From Vicinamibacterales bacterium (lineage in GTDB: Bacteria; Acidobacteriota; Vicinamibacteria; Vicinamibacterales; 2-12-FULL-66-21): DNA of 64,000 nucleotides. Positions within the stretch are counted from its first letter, which is position 1. The number at the start of each line of letters is the position of its first letter. A program made the translations under genes and the position numbers. The DNA is taken from assembly GCA_035699745.1 (NCBI GenBank), contig DASSPH010000032.1:124001-188000 (forward strand), in the 5' to 3' direction. The notes under the pieces are model-generated. The model was given only the letters and a program-made list of their open reading frames with translations. It was not told the origin of the DNA and ran no database searches. Of this stretch, positions 1 through 9,041 are shown in pieces.

Positions 1-1
1 G

Positions 2-544
2 CGCGAGCGGACGGCCGGGGATACGCGGCTGGTCGCCTACATCGCCGAATGCGGCGGCGAGCCGGTGCCGGTGCGCGAGCTGCGTGCCTACCTCGGCGAA
101 CGGCTGCCGGATTACATGGTGCCGTCGCTGTTCGTGCGGCTGGCGGCGCTGCCGTTGAGTCCCAGCGGCAAGCTGGATCGGCGGGCGCTGCCCGATGAGG
201 AGCCGCCGGCCGAGACGCGCGCGGCGATCGTCCCGCCGCGCACCGGCGTGGAGAGTGTGGTCGCCGGCATCTGGGCGGACGTGCTCGGGCGCGACGGGTT
301 CGGCGTCGAAGATGACTTCTTCGAGCTGGGCGGGCACTCGCTGCTGGCGACCCAGGTCGTGTCGCGGCTGCGCGACACCTTTGCCATCGAGCTGCCGCTC
401 CGCCGCATGTTCGAGGCGCGCACCGTCGAGCAGATCGCCGCGCTGGTCGAGGATCTCGTGGCCGAGCAGATCGACGCGATGAGCGAAGAGGACGCGGCCC
501 GTCTCGTCGGCGGCGCCGCGGCGAACGCCCAGGAGTCGAAATAG
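2..544 (+). CDS. NRPS, C-terminal end (A-domain tail and T domain), partial
   Basis: The frame is open from base 2, so this is the 3' end of a larger nonribosomal peptide synthetase gene that begins before the window. It shows the end of an adenylation domain (YMVPSLFV, then the A10 motif PSGKLDRRALP with the invariant Lys) followed by a complete carrier domain with the phosphopantetheine site GGHS, the Ser codon at 338-340. The tail (MSEEDAARL) is a common NRPS C-terminus and there is no thioesterase or epimerase, so the peptidyl chain must pass to the condensation domain that opens the next gene. The stop codon directly abuts the next ATG, so the two are cotranscribed. Substrate cannot be read because the pocket residues lie outside the window. 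Confidence 0.93.
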   Translation, partial: RERTAGDTRLVAYIAECGGEPVPVRELRAYLGERLPDYMVPSLFVRLAALPLSPSGKLDRRALPDEEPPAETRAAIVPPRTGVESVVAGIWADVLGRDGFGVEDDFFELGGHSLLATQVVSRLRDTFAIELPLRRMFEARTVEQIAALVEDLVAEQIDAMSEEDAARLVGGAAANAQESK

Positions 545-3500
545 ATGTCGGACGGTACTGCCCGCGTGGGTGCGCGCGCGCCCCTGTCGGATGCGAAGCG
601 GGCGCTGCTCGAGCAGCGGCTGCGCGGCGGCGCCGCGGCGCGCCCGGCGGCGATTCCGCGCCGCAGCGGCGCGGGCCCGGCTGCGCTCTCGTTCGCGCAG
701 CAGCGGCTGTGGATTCTCGACCAGCTGAAACCGGGCAGCGCCGCCTACAACATGCCGCTGGCCCTGCGGTTCCGAGGGACGCTGAACGCCGGTGCGCTGG
801 AGCGGACGCTGAACGAGATCGTGCGCCGCCACGACGTGCTCCGGACGACCTTTCCGGTCGAGGCCGGACAGCCGTCGCAGGTGGCCGCGCCGTCGCTGGC
901 GCTGTCACTCGATCCGCTCGATCTGACGACCTTCGGCGCCGCGGACGCCCGCGAAGCCGAGGCCCATCGCCTCGCACGCGAGGAAGCGCTCCTGCCGTTC
1001 GATCTCGCCGTCGGTCCGCTGGTGCGGGCGCGGCTGCTGCGCCTCGCGCCGGACGACCACGTGCTTCTGCTCACGATCCACCACATCGCCGCCGACGGCT
1101 GGTCGCTCGGCGTGCTGACGCGCGAGTTGAACGCGCTGTATCCGGCGTTCGCCGCCGGCCGGCCGTCGCCGCTGCCGGAGCTGCCGGTGCAGTACGCCGA
1201 TTTCGCGGTGTGGCAGCGGGAGCGCCTGGCCGGCACGGCGCTCGACGCGCAGCTCGCCTACTGGCGGCGGCAGCTCTCCGCCGTCGAGCGGCTGCAGCTT
1301 CCGACCGACCACCCGCGCCCGGCGATACAGAGCTTCCGCGGCGCTTCCGAATGGCTCGACCTCGGCGCGGATCTCAGCGCCTCCGCGGACGCGCTCAGCC
1401 GCGAGCTGCAGGTCACGCCGTTCATGACCCTGTTCGCCGCGTTCAACGCGCTGCTGCACCGCTACACCGGACAGACGGATCTCGTCGTCGGCTCGCCAAT
1501 CGCCAACCGCACCCGCAGCGAGATCGAAGGGCTGATCGGGTTCTTCGTCAACAGCCTGGCGCTGCGGACCGCGGTCAGCGGCGATTGCAGCTTCCGCGAT
1601 CTCGTCGGCCGCGTGGCGGCGGTGGCGCATGACGCGTTCGCGCACCAGGATCTGCCGTTCGAGCGTCTCGTCGAGGATCTCGCGCCGGAACGCGATCTCG
1701 GCGCCAACCCGGTGTTCCAGGTCGTGTTCGCGATGCAGAACGCGCCGGCCGAGGCGCTGGATCTCGCGGGACTCACCCTGGAGCGCTTCGGCGCCGCGGT
1801 GCAGACGACCCGCTTCGATCTCGAGATGCACGTCATCGGGCAGCCCGGCGCGTGGCGGTTGTGGTGCATCTACAACGCCGACCTGTTCGACGCGCCCACG
1901 ATCCGCCGGCTGCTGGGGCATTACCGCAACGTGCTCGCCTCCGCGACGGCCGAGCCCGCGGCGCCGGTGGCGCGCCTGCAGATGCTGGACGAGGCGGAGC
2001 GGCAGACCATCGTCGTCGCCTGGAACGCCACGCCCGGCAGGGCGCCGGCCGAGCCGCTCGCGCACGAGCGCGTCGCGGCGCACGCCGCCCGGCATCCGGC
2101 GGCGACGGCCGTCGCCGACGGGACGCTCACCCTGACCTACGGCGAGCTCGATGCGCGCGCCAACCAGGTCGCGCGTCTCCTGCAGACACGCGGCGTCGGC
2201 CCCGAGTCACGCGTCCCGGTGTTCATGGACGGATCGGCGGAGATGGTCGCGGCGCTGCTCGGGGTGCTGAAGGCCGGCGCGGCGTACGTGCCGCTCGACC
2301 CCGCCGTCCCCGCCGCCCGCGTCGCGTTCGCGCTGGCCGATACCCGCGCCACGGTGCTGCTCACGCAACCGCGCCTGACGGGCCGCCTGCCCGAGACGAC
2401 CGCCGACGTGGTGGCGCTCGACGGCGAGTGGGCCGCGCTCGAGCGCATCGACGCCGGTCCGGTCGCGAGCCGCGCCGGTCTCGACCACCTGGCGTACGTG
2501 ATCTACACCTCGGGTTCGACGGGGCAGCCCAAGGGAGTGGAGATCCCGCACCGCGGCCTGCTGAATCTCGTCGACTGGCACTGCCGCGTCTATGCCGTCT
2601 CGCCGGCGGATCGCGCGACGCAGCTCGCCGGCGTCGGGTTCGACGCGAGCGTCTGGGAGATCTGGCCCTACCTGACCTCCGGCGCCAGCCTCCATATTCC
2701 AAGCGAAGAGACGACGCTGGATCCCGCGGCGCTGTGGCAGTGGCTGGCCGCCAGCCGCATCACCATCAGCTTCCTGCCGACGCCGCTCGCTGAGGCGGCG
2801 CTGCAGGTCGCGCCGCCTTCCGGACTCGCGCTGCGCGCGCTGCTCACCGGCGGCGATCGCCTGGCCCAGGCGCCGGAACGGCCGCTGCCGTTCGCCTTCG
2901 TGAACCACTACGGGCCGACGGAGAATTCGGTGGTCAGCACCTGCGGGCCGGTGCACGCGGGGGCGGACGGCAGCGCGCCGTCGATCGGCCGGCCGGTGGA
3001 CAACGTCACCGCCTACATCCTCGACCGTGCCGGCGCTCCCGTTCCGGTCGGGGTGACCGGCGAGTTGCACGTCGGCGGCGCGAGCCTGGCACGCGGCTAC
3101 CAGGGCCGTCCCGATCTCACCGCCGAGCGCTTCGTCCCGGATCCGTTTTCCGCGACGCCGGGCGCGCGCCTGTATCGCACCGGCGACCTGGCGCGTTACG
3201 ACGCCGGCGGCAACATTCATTTCGCCGGGCGCCTCGACGAGCAGGTGAAGATCCGCGGTTTCCGCATCGAGCCGGGGGAGATCGCCTCGGCGCTCGAGCA
3301 GCATCCCGCGGTGGGGCATGCGGTCGTCATCGTGCGCGAGGACGCGCCCGGCGATCGGCGCCTCGTGGCGTACGTCGTGCCGCGCCGCGAGGACAGCGCC
3401 GCGCCCGGCGGAGCCGTCGACGAGCGCTACGAAGCCGAGCGCGTCGCGCAGTGGCGGAAGGTGTACGACACCGTTTTGTACGACGAGGTCGTCGCCGCCG

Positions 3501-6469
3501 GCGAGGAGGAGGATCCGACGCTGAATACCGCCGGCTGGCTGAGCACCTACACCGGCCTGCCGATCGACGCGGCGGCGATGCAGGAGCAGGTCGACCAGAC
3601 GGTGGCGCGCGTGCTCGAGCGGCGGCCGCGGCGGATTCTCGAGATCGGCGCCGGCACCGGGATGCTGCTGTTCCGCCTGGCGCCGGCATGCGAGCAGTAC
3701 TGCGCGACCGACTTCTCCGAGGTCGCCATCAGCTATCTGCGTGACCGGCTGCCGCCGGCGCTGCGCGAGCGCGTGACGCTGCTGCCGCGCGTCGCCGACG
3801 ACTTCAGCGGCATGGCGCCCGGCTCGTTCGACGTCGTCCTCCTCAACTCGGTCGTGCAGTACTTCCCGAGCGCGGAATACCTCCTGCGGGTGATCGACGG
3901 TGCGGCCCGGGTGCTCGCGCCGGGCGGGATCCTCTACCTCGGGGACCTGCGCAACCATGCGCTGCTCGAGGCGTATCACACCGCCGTGCAGCTGTTCCAG
4001 GCGCCTGACGATCTGCCGGTGGATCGGCTGCGGCAGCGGATCGCGCAACACATCGCCCAGGAGCAGGAGCTGCTGATCGCCCCTGCGTTCTTCGCCGCGC
4101 TGCGCGCGCAATCGCCGGCGATCACCGCCGTGCACATCCAACCCAAGCGCGGACGCCGCTGGCAGGAGCTGAACGAATTCCGTTACGACGCCATCGTCGA
4201 ATTCGGCGGAGCCCCGGCCGGATCGCCGGATGTCGCGTGGCGCGACTGGCGCGGCGAGAGCATGACGCTGGCGCGGCTGCAGGCGATGCTCCGCGAGCCG
4301 GGAGCGGATGCGATCGCATTCCTCGGGGTGCCCAACGCGCGCCTCGCGACCGCGGTCGAGGCTATCCGCCTCCTGGGATCGGCGGATGCGCCGGAGCGCA
4401 GCGGCGAGCTGCGGCAGGCCGCGGCCGCGGCGGGCGGAGCGGTGGATCCCGAAGACCTGTGGCGTCTCGCGGACGATGTCCCGTACACCGTGGATTTGAG
4501 CTGGGCGTCGTCGCGCGCGGACGGATCGTTCGACGTGATGATCCGCCGCCGCACAGCCGTTCCTGCGGCGCGTGTCGAGTTTCCCGCGCCGGCGGCCGAA
4601 GGCGCGCTCACCGCCTTCACGAGCGATCCGGGCAGCGGCACCGCGGCGCGGGCGCTCGGACCGCAGTTGCGCAGCTACCTGACCGAACGGCTGCCCGAGT
4701 ACATGGTTCCGGCCGCGTTCGTCGTGCTCGAGGCGATGCCGTTGACCGTCAACGGCAAGGTCGATCGGCGCGCGCTGCCCGCCCCGGATCAAAGCCGGCC
4801 CGACGTCGAGACGCCGTTCGTCGCGCCGCGCAGTCCGATCGAAGAGGGACTGGCGGAGATCTGGCGAAGCATTCTCAACGTCGCGCAGGTGAGCGTCCAC
4901 GACAACTTCTTCGAGACCGGCGGCCATTCGCTGATCGCGACACAGTTCGTCTCGCGCATCCGTGAGGTCTTCCAGGTCGAGCTTCCGCTGCGCGCCCTGT
5001 TCGAGACGCCGACCATCGCCGGGCTCGCCGCAGCGATCGAGGCGGCCGGGAGCGGCGGCGCCGCCGCTCCGGTGCGCCTGCCGCTCACTGCGGTGCCCCG
5101 CGACCGCGCGCTGCCGCTGTCGTTCGCGCAGGAGCGGCTGTGGCTCGTCGATCAGCTGGACCCCGGCAACGCCGCCTACAACATGCCGGGCGCGTTCCGT
5201 CTGCACGGCGCGGTGAACGTCGACGCTCTGCGGCGCGCGCTGCAGGAGATCGTCGGCCGGCACGAGATCCTCCGCACCACATTCGCCGTGGTCGACGGGG
5301 AGCCTCGGCAGCGCATTCATCCGCCGGGTGAGTGGCGCGCCGAGCTGATCGACCTCGGCGACCTGCCCGCGGATCGCCGCGAGCAGGCGGCGTCCGAGAT
5401 TTCCCGCCGGCACGCTCAGGAGCCGTTCGACCTCGCGGCCGGGCCGCTGTTCCGGGCGACGCTGGTACAGATCGAGGCCGAGGACTGTCTGCTGATCCTC
5501 AACGCCCATCACGTCGTCTTCGATGGTTCGTCCGCCGGCGTGCTGATGCGGGAGCTCGCGGCCATCTACGACGCCTTCCGATCGGGCCAGCCGTCGCCCC
5601 TGCCGCCGCCGGCCCTGCAGTACGCCGATTTCGCCGTCTGGCAGCGCCGCCATCTCGACGCCGGCACGCTGCAGCCGTCGCTCGACTACTGGTCGCGCAG
5701 CCTCGCCGGGGTGCCGCCGCTCGATCTGCCGGCGGATCGGCCGAGGCCCGCCGTGCAGACGTCGCGCGGCGCCGTCGAATCCCTGCTCGTGCCGGCGCCG
5801 CTCGCCGCGGCGGCGCTCGCTCTCGGCCAGCGCGAAGGGACGACGTTCTTCATGACCATGCTGGCGGCGTTTGCCACGCTGCTGCACAAGCGCACCGGCC
5901 AGCCCGATCTGGCGGTGGGTTCCGCGATTGCCGGCCGATCGCAGCGCGAGATCGAAGACCTGATCGGCTTCTTCGTCAACACCGTGGTGCTGCGCGTCGA
6001 CCTGTCCGGCGATCCGACGTTCCGCGAGGTGCTCAGGCGCGTCCGGCAGACGGCGCTGGGCGCCTACATGCACCAGGACGTCCCGTTCGAAAAGGTGGTG
6101 GAGGCGCTGCAGGTTCCGAGAGATCGCAGCCGCAATCCGCTGTTCCAGGTGTTCTTCAACGTCTTCGACCTTCGCGACGCGCGCCTGACGATGCCGGGGC
6201 TCGGCGTGCAGAGCGTGGCCACGGGACACCAGGCGTCGAAGTTCGACCTGACGCTGTTCATCAACCAGACCGCCGAGGGCCTCTGGACCGTGTTTACCTA
6301 CAACCCGGATCTGTTCGACGCCGGCAGCATCCAGCGGCTGGCGGGGGAGTTCCAGCGCGTGCTCGAGGCCGCGCTGCGCGACCCGGGCGCGCGGGTCAGC
6401 GAGCTGGCGGTGATGGAGGAGTCGGAGATGGCCGCCCTGATCGGCGCCTTCAACGACACGCTCGAATGA
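545..6469 (+). CDS. NRPS, C-A-nMT-T-C (predicted N-methyl-Leu module plus an extra C domain)
   Basis: A 1974-residue nonribosomal peptide synthetase. Order: condensation domain (about 45-480; HHIAADG with HH at 179-180), adenylation domain (A3 YTSGSTGQPKG from 654), an N-methyltransferase inserted between A8 and A10 (about 990-1340; SAM motif LEIGAGTG at 1032-1039), A10 NGKVDRRAL at 1403, carrier domain (GGHS, Ser1462), and a second condensation domain (HHVVFDG, HH at 1655-1656) that runs to the C-terminus. Hand alignment to the GrsA pocket gives DAWFLGHVVK, one residue from the classic Leu code DAWFLGNVVK, so the likely building block is N-methyl-Leu (inference). The last C domain has no A-T partner in this protein; the stand-alone A-T gene after the racemase is the natural partner. 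AGGAG at 531-535 lies 9 nt before the ATG. The stop overlaps the racemase start by ATGA. Confidence 0.95.
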   Translation: MSDGTARVGARAPLSDAKRALLEQRLRGGAAARPAAIPRRSGAGPAALSFAQQRLWILDQLKPGSAAYNMPLALRFRGTLNAGALERTLNEIVRRHDVLRTTFPVEAGQPSQVAAPSLALSLDPLDLTTFGAADAREAEAHRLAREEALLPFDLAVGPLVRARLLRLAPDDHVLLLTIHHIAADGWSLGVLTRELNALYPAFAAGRPSPLPELPVQYADFAVWQRERLAGTALDAQLAYWRRQLSAVERLQLPTDHPRPAIQSFRGASEWLDLGADLSASADALSRELQVTPFMTLFAAFNALLHRYTGQTDLVVGSPIANRTRSEIEGLIGFFVNSLALRTAVSGDCSFRDLVGRVAAVAHDAFAHQDLPFERLVEDLAPERDLGANPVFQVVFAMQNAPAEALDLAGLTLERFGAAVQTTRFDLEMHVIGQPGAWRLWCIYNADLFDAPTIRRLLGHYRNVLASATAEPAAPVARLQMLDEAERQTIVVAWNATPGRAPAEPLAHERVAAHAARHPAATAVADGTLTLTYGELDARANQVARLLQTRGVGPESRVPVFMDGSAEMVAALLGVLKAGAAYVPLDPAVPAARVAFALADTRATVLLTQPRLTGRLPETTADVVALDGEWAALERIDAGPVASRAGLDHLAYVIYTSGSTGQPKGVEIPHRGLLNLVDWHCRVYAVSPADRATQLAGVGFDASVWEIWPYLTSGASLHIPSEETTLDPAALWQWLAASRITISFLPTPLAEAALQVAPPSGLALRALLTGGDRLAQAPERPLPFAFVNHYGPTENSVVSTCGPVHAGADGSAPSIGRPVDNVTAYILDRAGAPVPVGVTGELHVGGASLARGYQGRPDLTAERFVPDPFSATPGARLYRTGDLARYDAGGNIHFAGRLDEQVKIRGFRIEPGEIASALEQHPAVGHAVVIVREDAPGDRRLVAYVVPRREDSAAPGGAVDERYEAERVAQWRKVYDTVLYDEVVAAGEEEDPTLNTAGWLSTYTGLPIDAAAMQEQVDQTVARVLERRPRRILEIGAGTGMLLFRLAPACEQYCATDFSEVAISYLRDRLPPALRERVTLLPRVADDFSGMAPGSFDVVLLNSVVQYFPSAEYLLRVIDGAARVLAPGGILYLGDLRNHALLEAYHTAVQLFQAPDDLPVDRLRQRIAQHIAQEQELLIAPAFFAALRAQSPAITAVHIQPKRGRRWQELNEFRYDAIVEFGGAPAGSPDVAWRDWRGESMTLARLQAMLREPGADAIAFLGVPNARLATAVEAIRLLGSADAPERSGELRQAAAAAGGAVDPEDLWRLADDVPYTVDLSWASSRADGSFDVMIRRRTAVPAARVEFPAPAAEGALTAFTSDPGSGTAARALGPQLRSYLTERLPEYMVPAAFVVLEAMPLTVNGKVDRRALPAPDQSRPDVETPFVAPRSPIEEGLAEIWRSILNVAQVSVHDNFFETGGHSLIATQFVSRIREVFQVELPLRALFETPTIAGLAAAIEAAGSGGAAAPVRLPLTAVPRDRALPLSFAQERLWLVDQLDPGNAAYNMPGAFRLHGAVNVDALRRALQEIVGRHEILRTTFAVVDGEPRQRIHPPGEWRAELIDLGDLPADRREQAASEISRRHAQEPFDLAAGPLFRATLVQIEAEDCLLILNAHHVVFDGSSAGVLMRELAAIYDAFRSGQPSPLPPPALQYADFAVWQRRHLDAGTLQPSLDYWSRSLAGVPPLDLPADRPRPAVQTSRGAVESLLVPAPLAAAALALGQREGTTFFMTMLAAFATLLHKRTGQPDLAVGSAIAGRSQREIEDLIGFFVNTVVLRVDLSGDPTFREVLRRVRQTALGAYMHQDVPFEKVVEALQVPRDRSRNPLFQVFFNVFDLRDARLTMPGLGVQSVATGHQASKFDLTLFINQTAEGLWTVFTYNPDLFDAGSIQRLAGEFQRVLEAALRDPGARVSELAVMEESEMAALIGAFNDTLE

Positions 6470-7197
6470 CGACACTCGAACCGCGGGGCGCGTGGCTCGG
6501 CGTGATCGGCGGGCTCGGTCCGCTCGTCTCTGCCGAGTTCCTGAAGACCATTTACGAGGAGGGGATCGGGGCGCGCGAGCAGGACGCGCCGCGCGTGCTC
6601 CTGTACTCGGATCCCAGCTTTCCCGACCGGACGTCCGCCTTCCTCGCCGGCGAGGAAGAGCCGATTACGCGTCAGTTGATCTCGGCGCTGGAGCAGGTCC
6701 GCGGCGCGGGCGTGGCGCGCACGGTGATTTGCTGCGTGACCATGCATCACGTGCTGCCGCGGGTCCCCTCGGATCTGCGCGGCCAGGTGGTTTCGCTGAT
6801 CGACGTGATCGCCGACGCGGTGACCGCGAGCGGCGAGAAGCACCTGCTCCTCTGCACCACCGGCACGCGCCGTCTCGGGCTGTTCGAGCGGCACCCGCGG
6901 TGGGCGGAGATCCGCGATCGTGTGGCGCTGCTCTCCGACCGCGACCAGACGAGGGTCCACGAACTGATTTACGAGTTGAAGGTGAACGGCTCGATCGACG
7001 CGATTGCGCCGGCGCTTGCCGCGCTGCTGCCCGCCTACGGCGTCACGAGCTTCATCGCCGGCTGCACCGAGATGCACTTCTTCGCCAAGCGCCACGTTCG
7101 CCAGCACGGCGGCGGCTGCATCGACCCGCTGTTCATCATCGCCCGCGACCTCGAGGCGCTGCTGGCGTCGTCGGCCGTTGCCGGAGGCCGGCGATGA
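6466..7197 (+). CDS. Aspartate/glutamate racemase family protein
   Basis: 243 residues, near the usual size (230-250) of cofactor-independent Asp/Glu racemases. The N-terminal GVIGGLGPLVSAEFL is the family's opening motif. Two Cys positions fit the two-base mechanism: the VICCVTMHH segment (Cys89/Cys90, usually PCNTAH) and AGCTEMHF (Cys200, usually LGCTELP). The gene is overlapped by ATGA on both sides, sitting between the C domain that ends the previous NRPS and the A-T protein whose pocket looks acidic. By analogy with the racemase McyF in microcystin clusters, it probably supplies a D-amino acid (D-Asp or D-Glu) as free substrate; this is inference. The first Cys motif differs from the canonical one, so substrate and even activity are uncertain. 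Confidence 0.85.
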   Translation: MTTLEPRGAWLGVIGGLGPLVSAEFLKTIYEEGIGAREQDAPRVLLYSDPSFPDRTSAFLAGEEEPITRQLISALEQVRGAGVARTVICCVTMHHVLPRVPSDLRGQVVSLIDVIADAVTASGEKHLLLCTTGTRRLGLFERHPRWAEIRDRVALLSDRDQTRVHELIYELKVNGSIDAIAPALAALLPAYGVTSFIAGCTEMHFFAKRHVRQHGGGCIDPLFIIARDLEALLASSAVAGGRR

Positions 7198-9041
7198 GCT
7201 GGCAGCCGGTTCACGAGTGGTTCGCGCGGACGGCCGCGGAATCGCCTGACAGCGTTGCGATCGAGCGCGGCGCCGAGCGGATCACCTATGCGGCGCTCCA
7301 GGCGCGCGCCGCCGCGATCGCCGCGGCGCTGCGCTCGCGCGGCCTTCCGCCGCGGGCGCCCGTCATCGTCCTCGCCGACGACGTGGCGATGACGGCGGCC
7401 GCGATTCTCGGTGTGCTGCGCGCCGGCGCGATGTTCGTGCCGCTCGATCCGCGAATCACCGAGCGGCGTCTGCAGACGCTGATCGCGGAGATCGGCGCGG
7501 CCTGGTTCGCCGTCGAGCCGCGGTTCGCGCCGCTGGCCGCGGCGGCGGCGCACGCCGCCGGCGTGGAGCCTGCCGTGGTCGACGTGCGGGGCGTGACGCC
7601 CGGCGCGGGCGATGCGGCGGCGGATCCGGCGGTCTGGGCGCCGGACGATCCGTGCTACGTCTACTTCACGTCCGGATCGACCGGGCAGCCGAAGGGGATC
7701 GTCGGCCGGCTGAAGGCAGTCGACCACTTCATCCGCTGGGAGATCGCCACCTTCGGTCTGCAGCGCGGCGTGCGCGTCAGCCAGCTGATCTCCCCTTCGT
7801 TCGACGCGTTCCTGCGCGACATCTTCACGCCGCTGTGCGCCGGCGGCACCGTCTGCGCACCCGAGAGTCCGGACGTCCGCCTCGACGGCGCCGCGCTGGC
7901 CCGCTTCCTCGACGAGGCCCGCGTCAATCTGGTGCACTGCGTGCCGTCGCTGTTCCGCACGATTCTCGCGCAGCCGCTCCGGCCCACGTCGTTCCCGGCG
8001 CTGCGGCACGTGCTGCTGTCGGGCGAGCCGCTGCTGCCGGTGGACGTCGAACGCTGGTGCGATCTCTTCGGCAGCCGCATTCAGCTGGTCAATCTCTACG
8101 GGCCGTCGGAGACCACCATGACCAAGTTCTTCTACATGGTGCAGCCGGCGGATCGGCACAAGCCGTCGATCCCGATCGGCGTGCCAATGGAGGGGGCCAG
8201 CGCCATCGTGGTGGATGACGCCGGCAGGCCGTGCGCGCGGGGCGCGGTCGGAGAGATCTACATCCGCACGCCCTACCGCAGCCTCGGATATTACGGCCGC
8301 GAGGACCTCACCCGCGCCGTCTTCGTGCAGAACCCGTTCAGCGCGCGCGCCGGGGATCTCGTGTATCGCACCGGCGATCTCGGGCGCGTACTCGAAGACG
8401 GCAACTTCGAACTGCGCGGACGCCGCGATCATCAGGTCAAGATTCGCGGCGAGCGGGTCGAGCTCGGTGCGGTCGAGAACGCGCTGCGCGGGTACGAAGG
8501 CGTCCGCGACGTGGCGGTCGTCGATCGCGAGGACGGATCCGGCACCAAGTTCCTCTGCGCCTACGTCGTCGCCGCCGCCGGCGTGACGGTGCGCGACCTG
8601 ATGGACGGGATGTCCCGCGACCTGCCGTCCAGCATGGTGCCCACCGCGTGGGTCATGCTCGACGAGCTGCCGCGCACCGACAGCGGCAAGCTGGATCGCG
8701 GCCGCCTGCCGGCGCCGGCGTCGGAGGCGCGTCCCGCGGCCGTCGAGGGACCGCGCACGCCGCTCGAGACGCAGCTGGCCGCTCTCTTCGCCGACGTCCT
8801 GCGCGTCCCGGCGGTGGGCATCAACGAGAGCTTCTTCGAACTGGGCGGTCATTCCCTGCTGGCGACACAGCTGGTCGCGCGGGCTCGCGCGCTGAGCGGG
8901 ATCGATCTGCCGATCCGTGTGATCTTCGACGAGCCGTCCGTCGCAGGCCTCGCGCGGTACCTGGAGGCGGTGCGATGGGCGCGCGGCACCGCCACGGCCG
9001 CGTCGCCGGCGGGCGCTGGAGTGCAGGAAGTCGAACTATGA
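7194..9041 (+). CDS. Stand-alone NRPS A-T didomain, Asp-like pocket
   Basis: 615 residues: an adenylation domain (A3 YFTSGSTGQPKG from residue 157, YGPSETT, YRTGDLGR, A10 DSGKLDRGRLP) and a carrier domain (GGHS, Ser554), with no condensation domain. The hand-read pocket is D-A-R-H-L-S-L-M-T-K. Asp235/Ala/Arg239/His278 match the start of the code for beta-methyl-Asp in microcystin synthetase (DARHVGIFVK), so an acidic substrate is likely; the Arg would pair with the side-chain carboxylate. Together with the racemase immediately upstream this suggests D-Asp or a derivative (inference). It probably completes the module begun by the terminal C domain of the 545-6469 protein. The C-terminus ends in a short acidic-hydrophobic tail (QEVEL), a plausible ligand for the beta-hairpin docking domain that starts the next protein. 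ATGA overlaps at both ends. Confidence 0.92.
   Translation: MSWQPVHEWFARTAAESPDSVAIERGAERITYAALQARAAAIAAALRSRGLPPRAPVIVLADDVAMTAAAILGVLRAGAMFVPLDPRITERRLQTLIAEIGAAWFAVEPRFAPLAAAAAHAAGVEPAVVDVRGVTPGAGDAAADPAVWAPDDPCYVYFTSGSTGQPKGIVGRLKAVDHFIRWEIATFGLQRGVRVSQLISPSFDAFLRDIFTPLCAGGTVCAPESPDVRLDGAALARFLDEARVNLVHCVPSLFRTILAQPLRPTSFPALRHVLLSGEPLLPVDVERWCDLFGSRIQLVNLYGPSETTMTKFFYMVQPADRHKPSIPIGVPMEGASAIVVDDAGRPCARGAVGEIYIRTPYRSLGYYGREDLTRAVFVQNPFSARAGDLVYRTGDLGRVLEDGNFELRGRRDHQVKIRGERVELGAVENALRGYEGVRDVAVVDREDGSGTKFLCAYVVAAAGVTVRDLMDGMSRDLPSSMVPTAWVMLDELPRTDSGKLDRGRLPAPASEARPAAVEGPRTPLETQLAALFADVLRVPAVGINESFFELGGHSLLATQLVARARALSGIDLPIRVIFDEPSVAGLARYLEAVRWARGTATAASPAGAGVQEVEL

Noticed and set aside
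2207-6475. Very long open frame on the minus strand across the NRPS gene (and similar ones opposite the other NRPS/PKS genes).
   Set aside because: It is the mirror of a strongly coding, GC-rich frame; the protein is Arg/His/Gln-rich low complexity with no domain, no ribosome site and no family motif.
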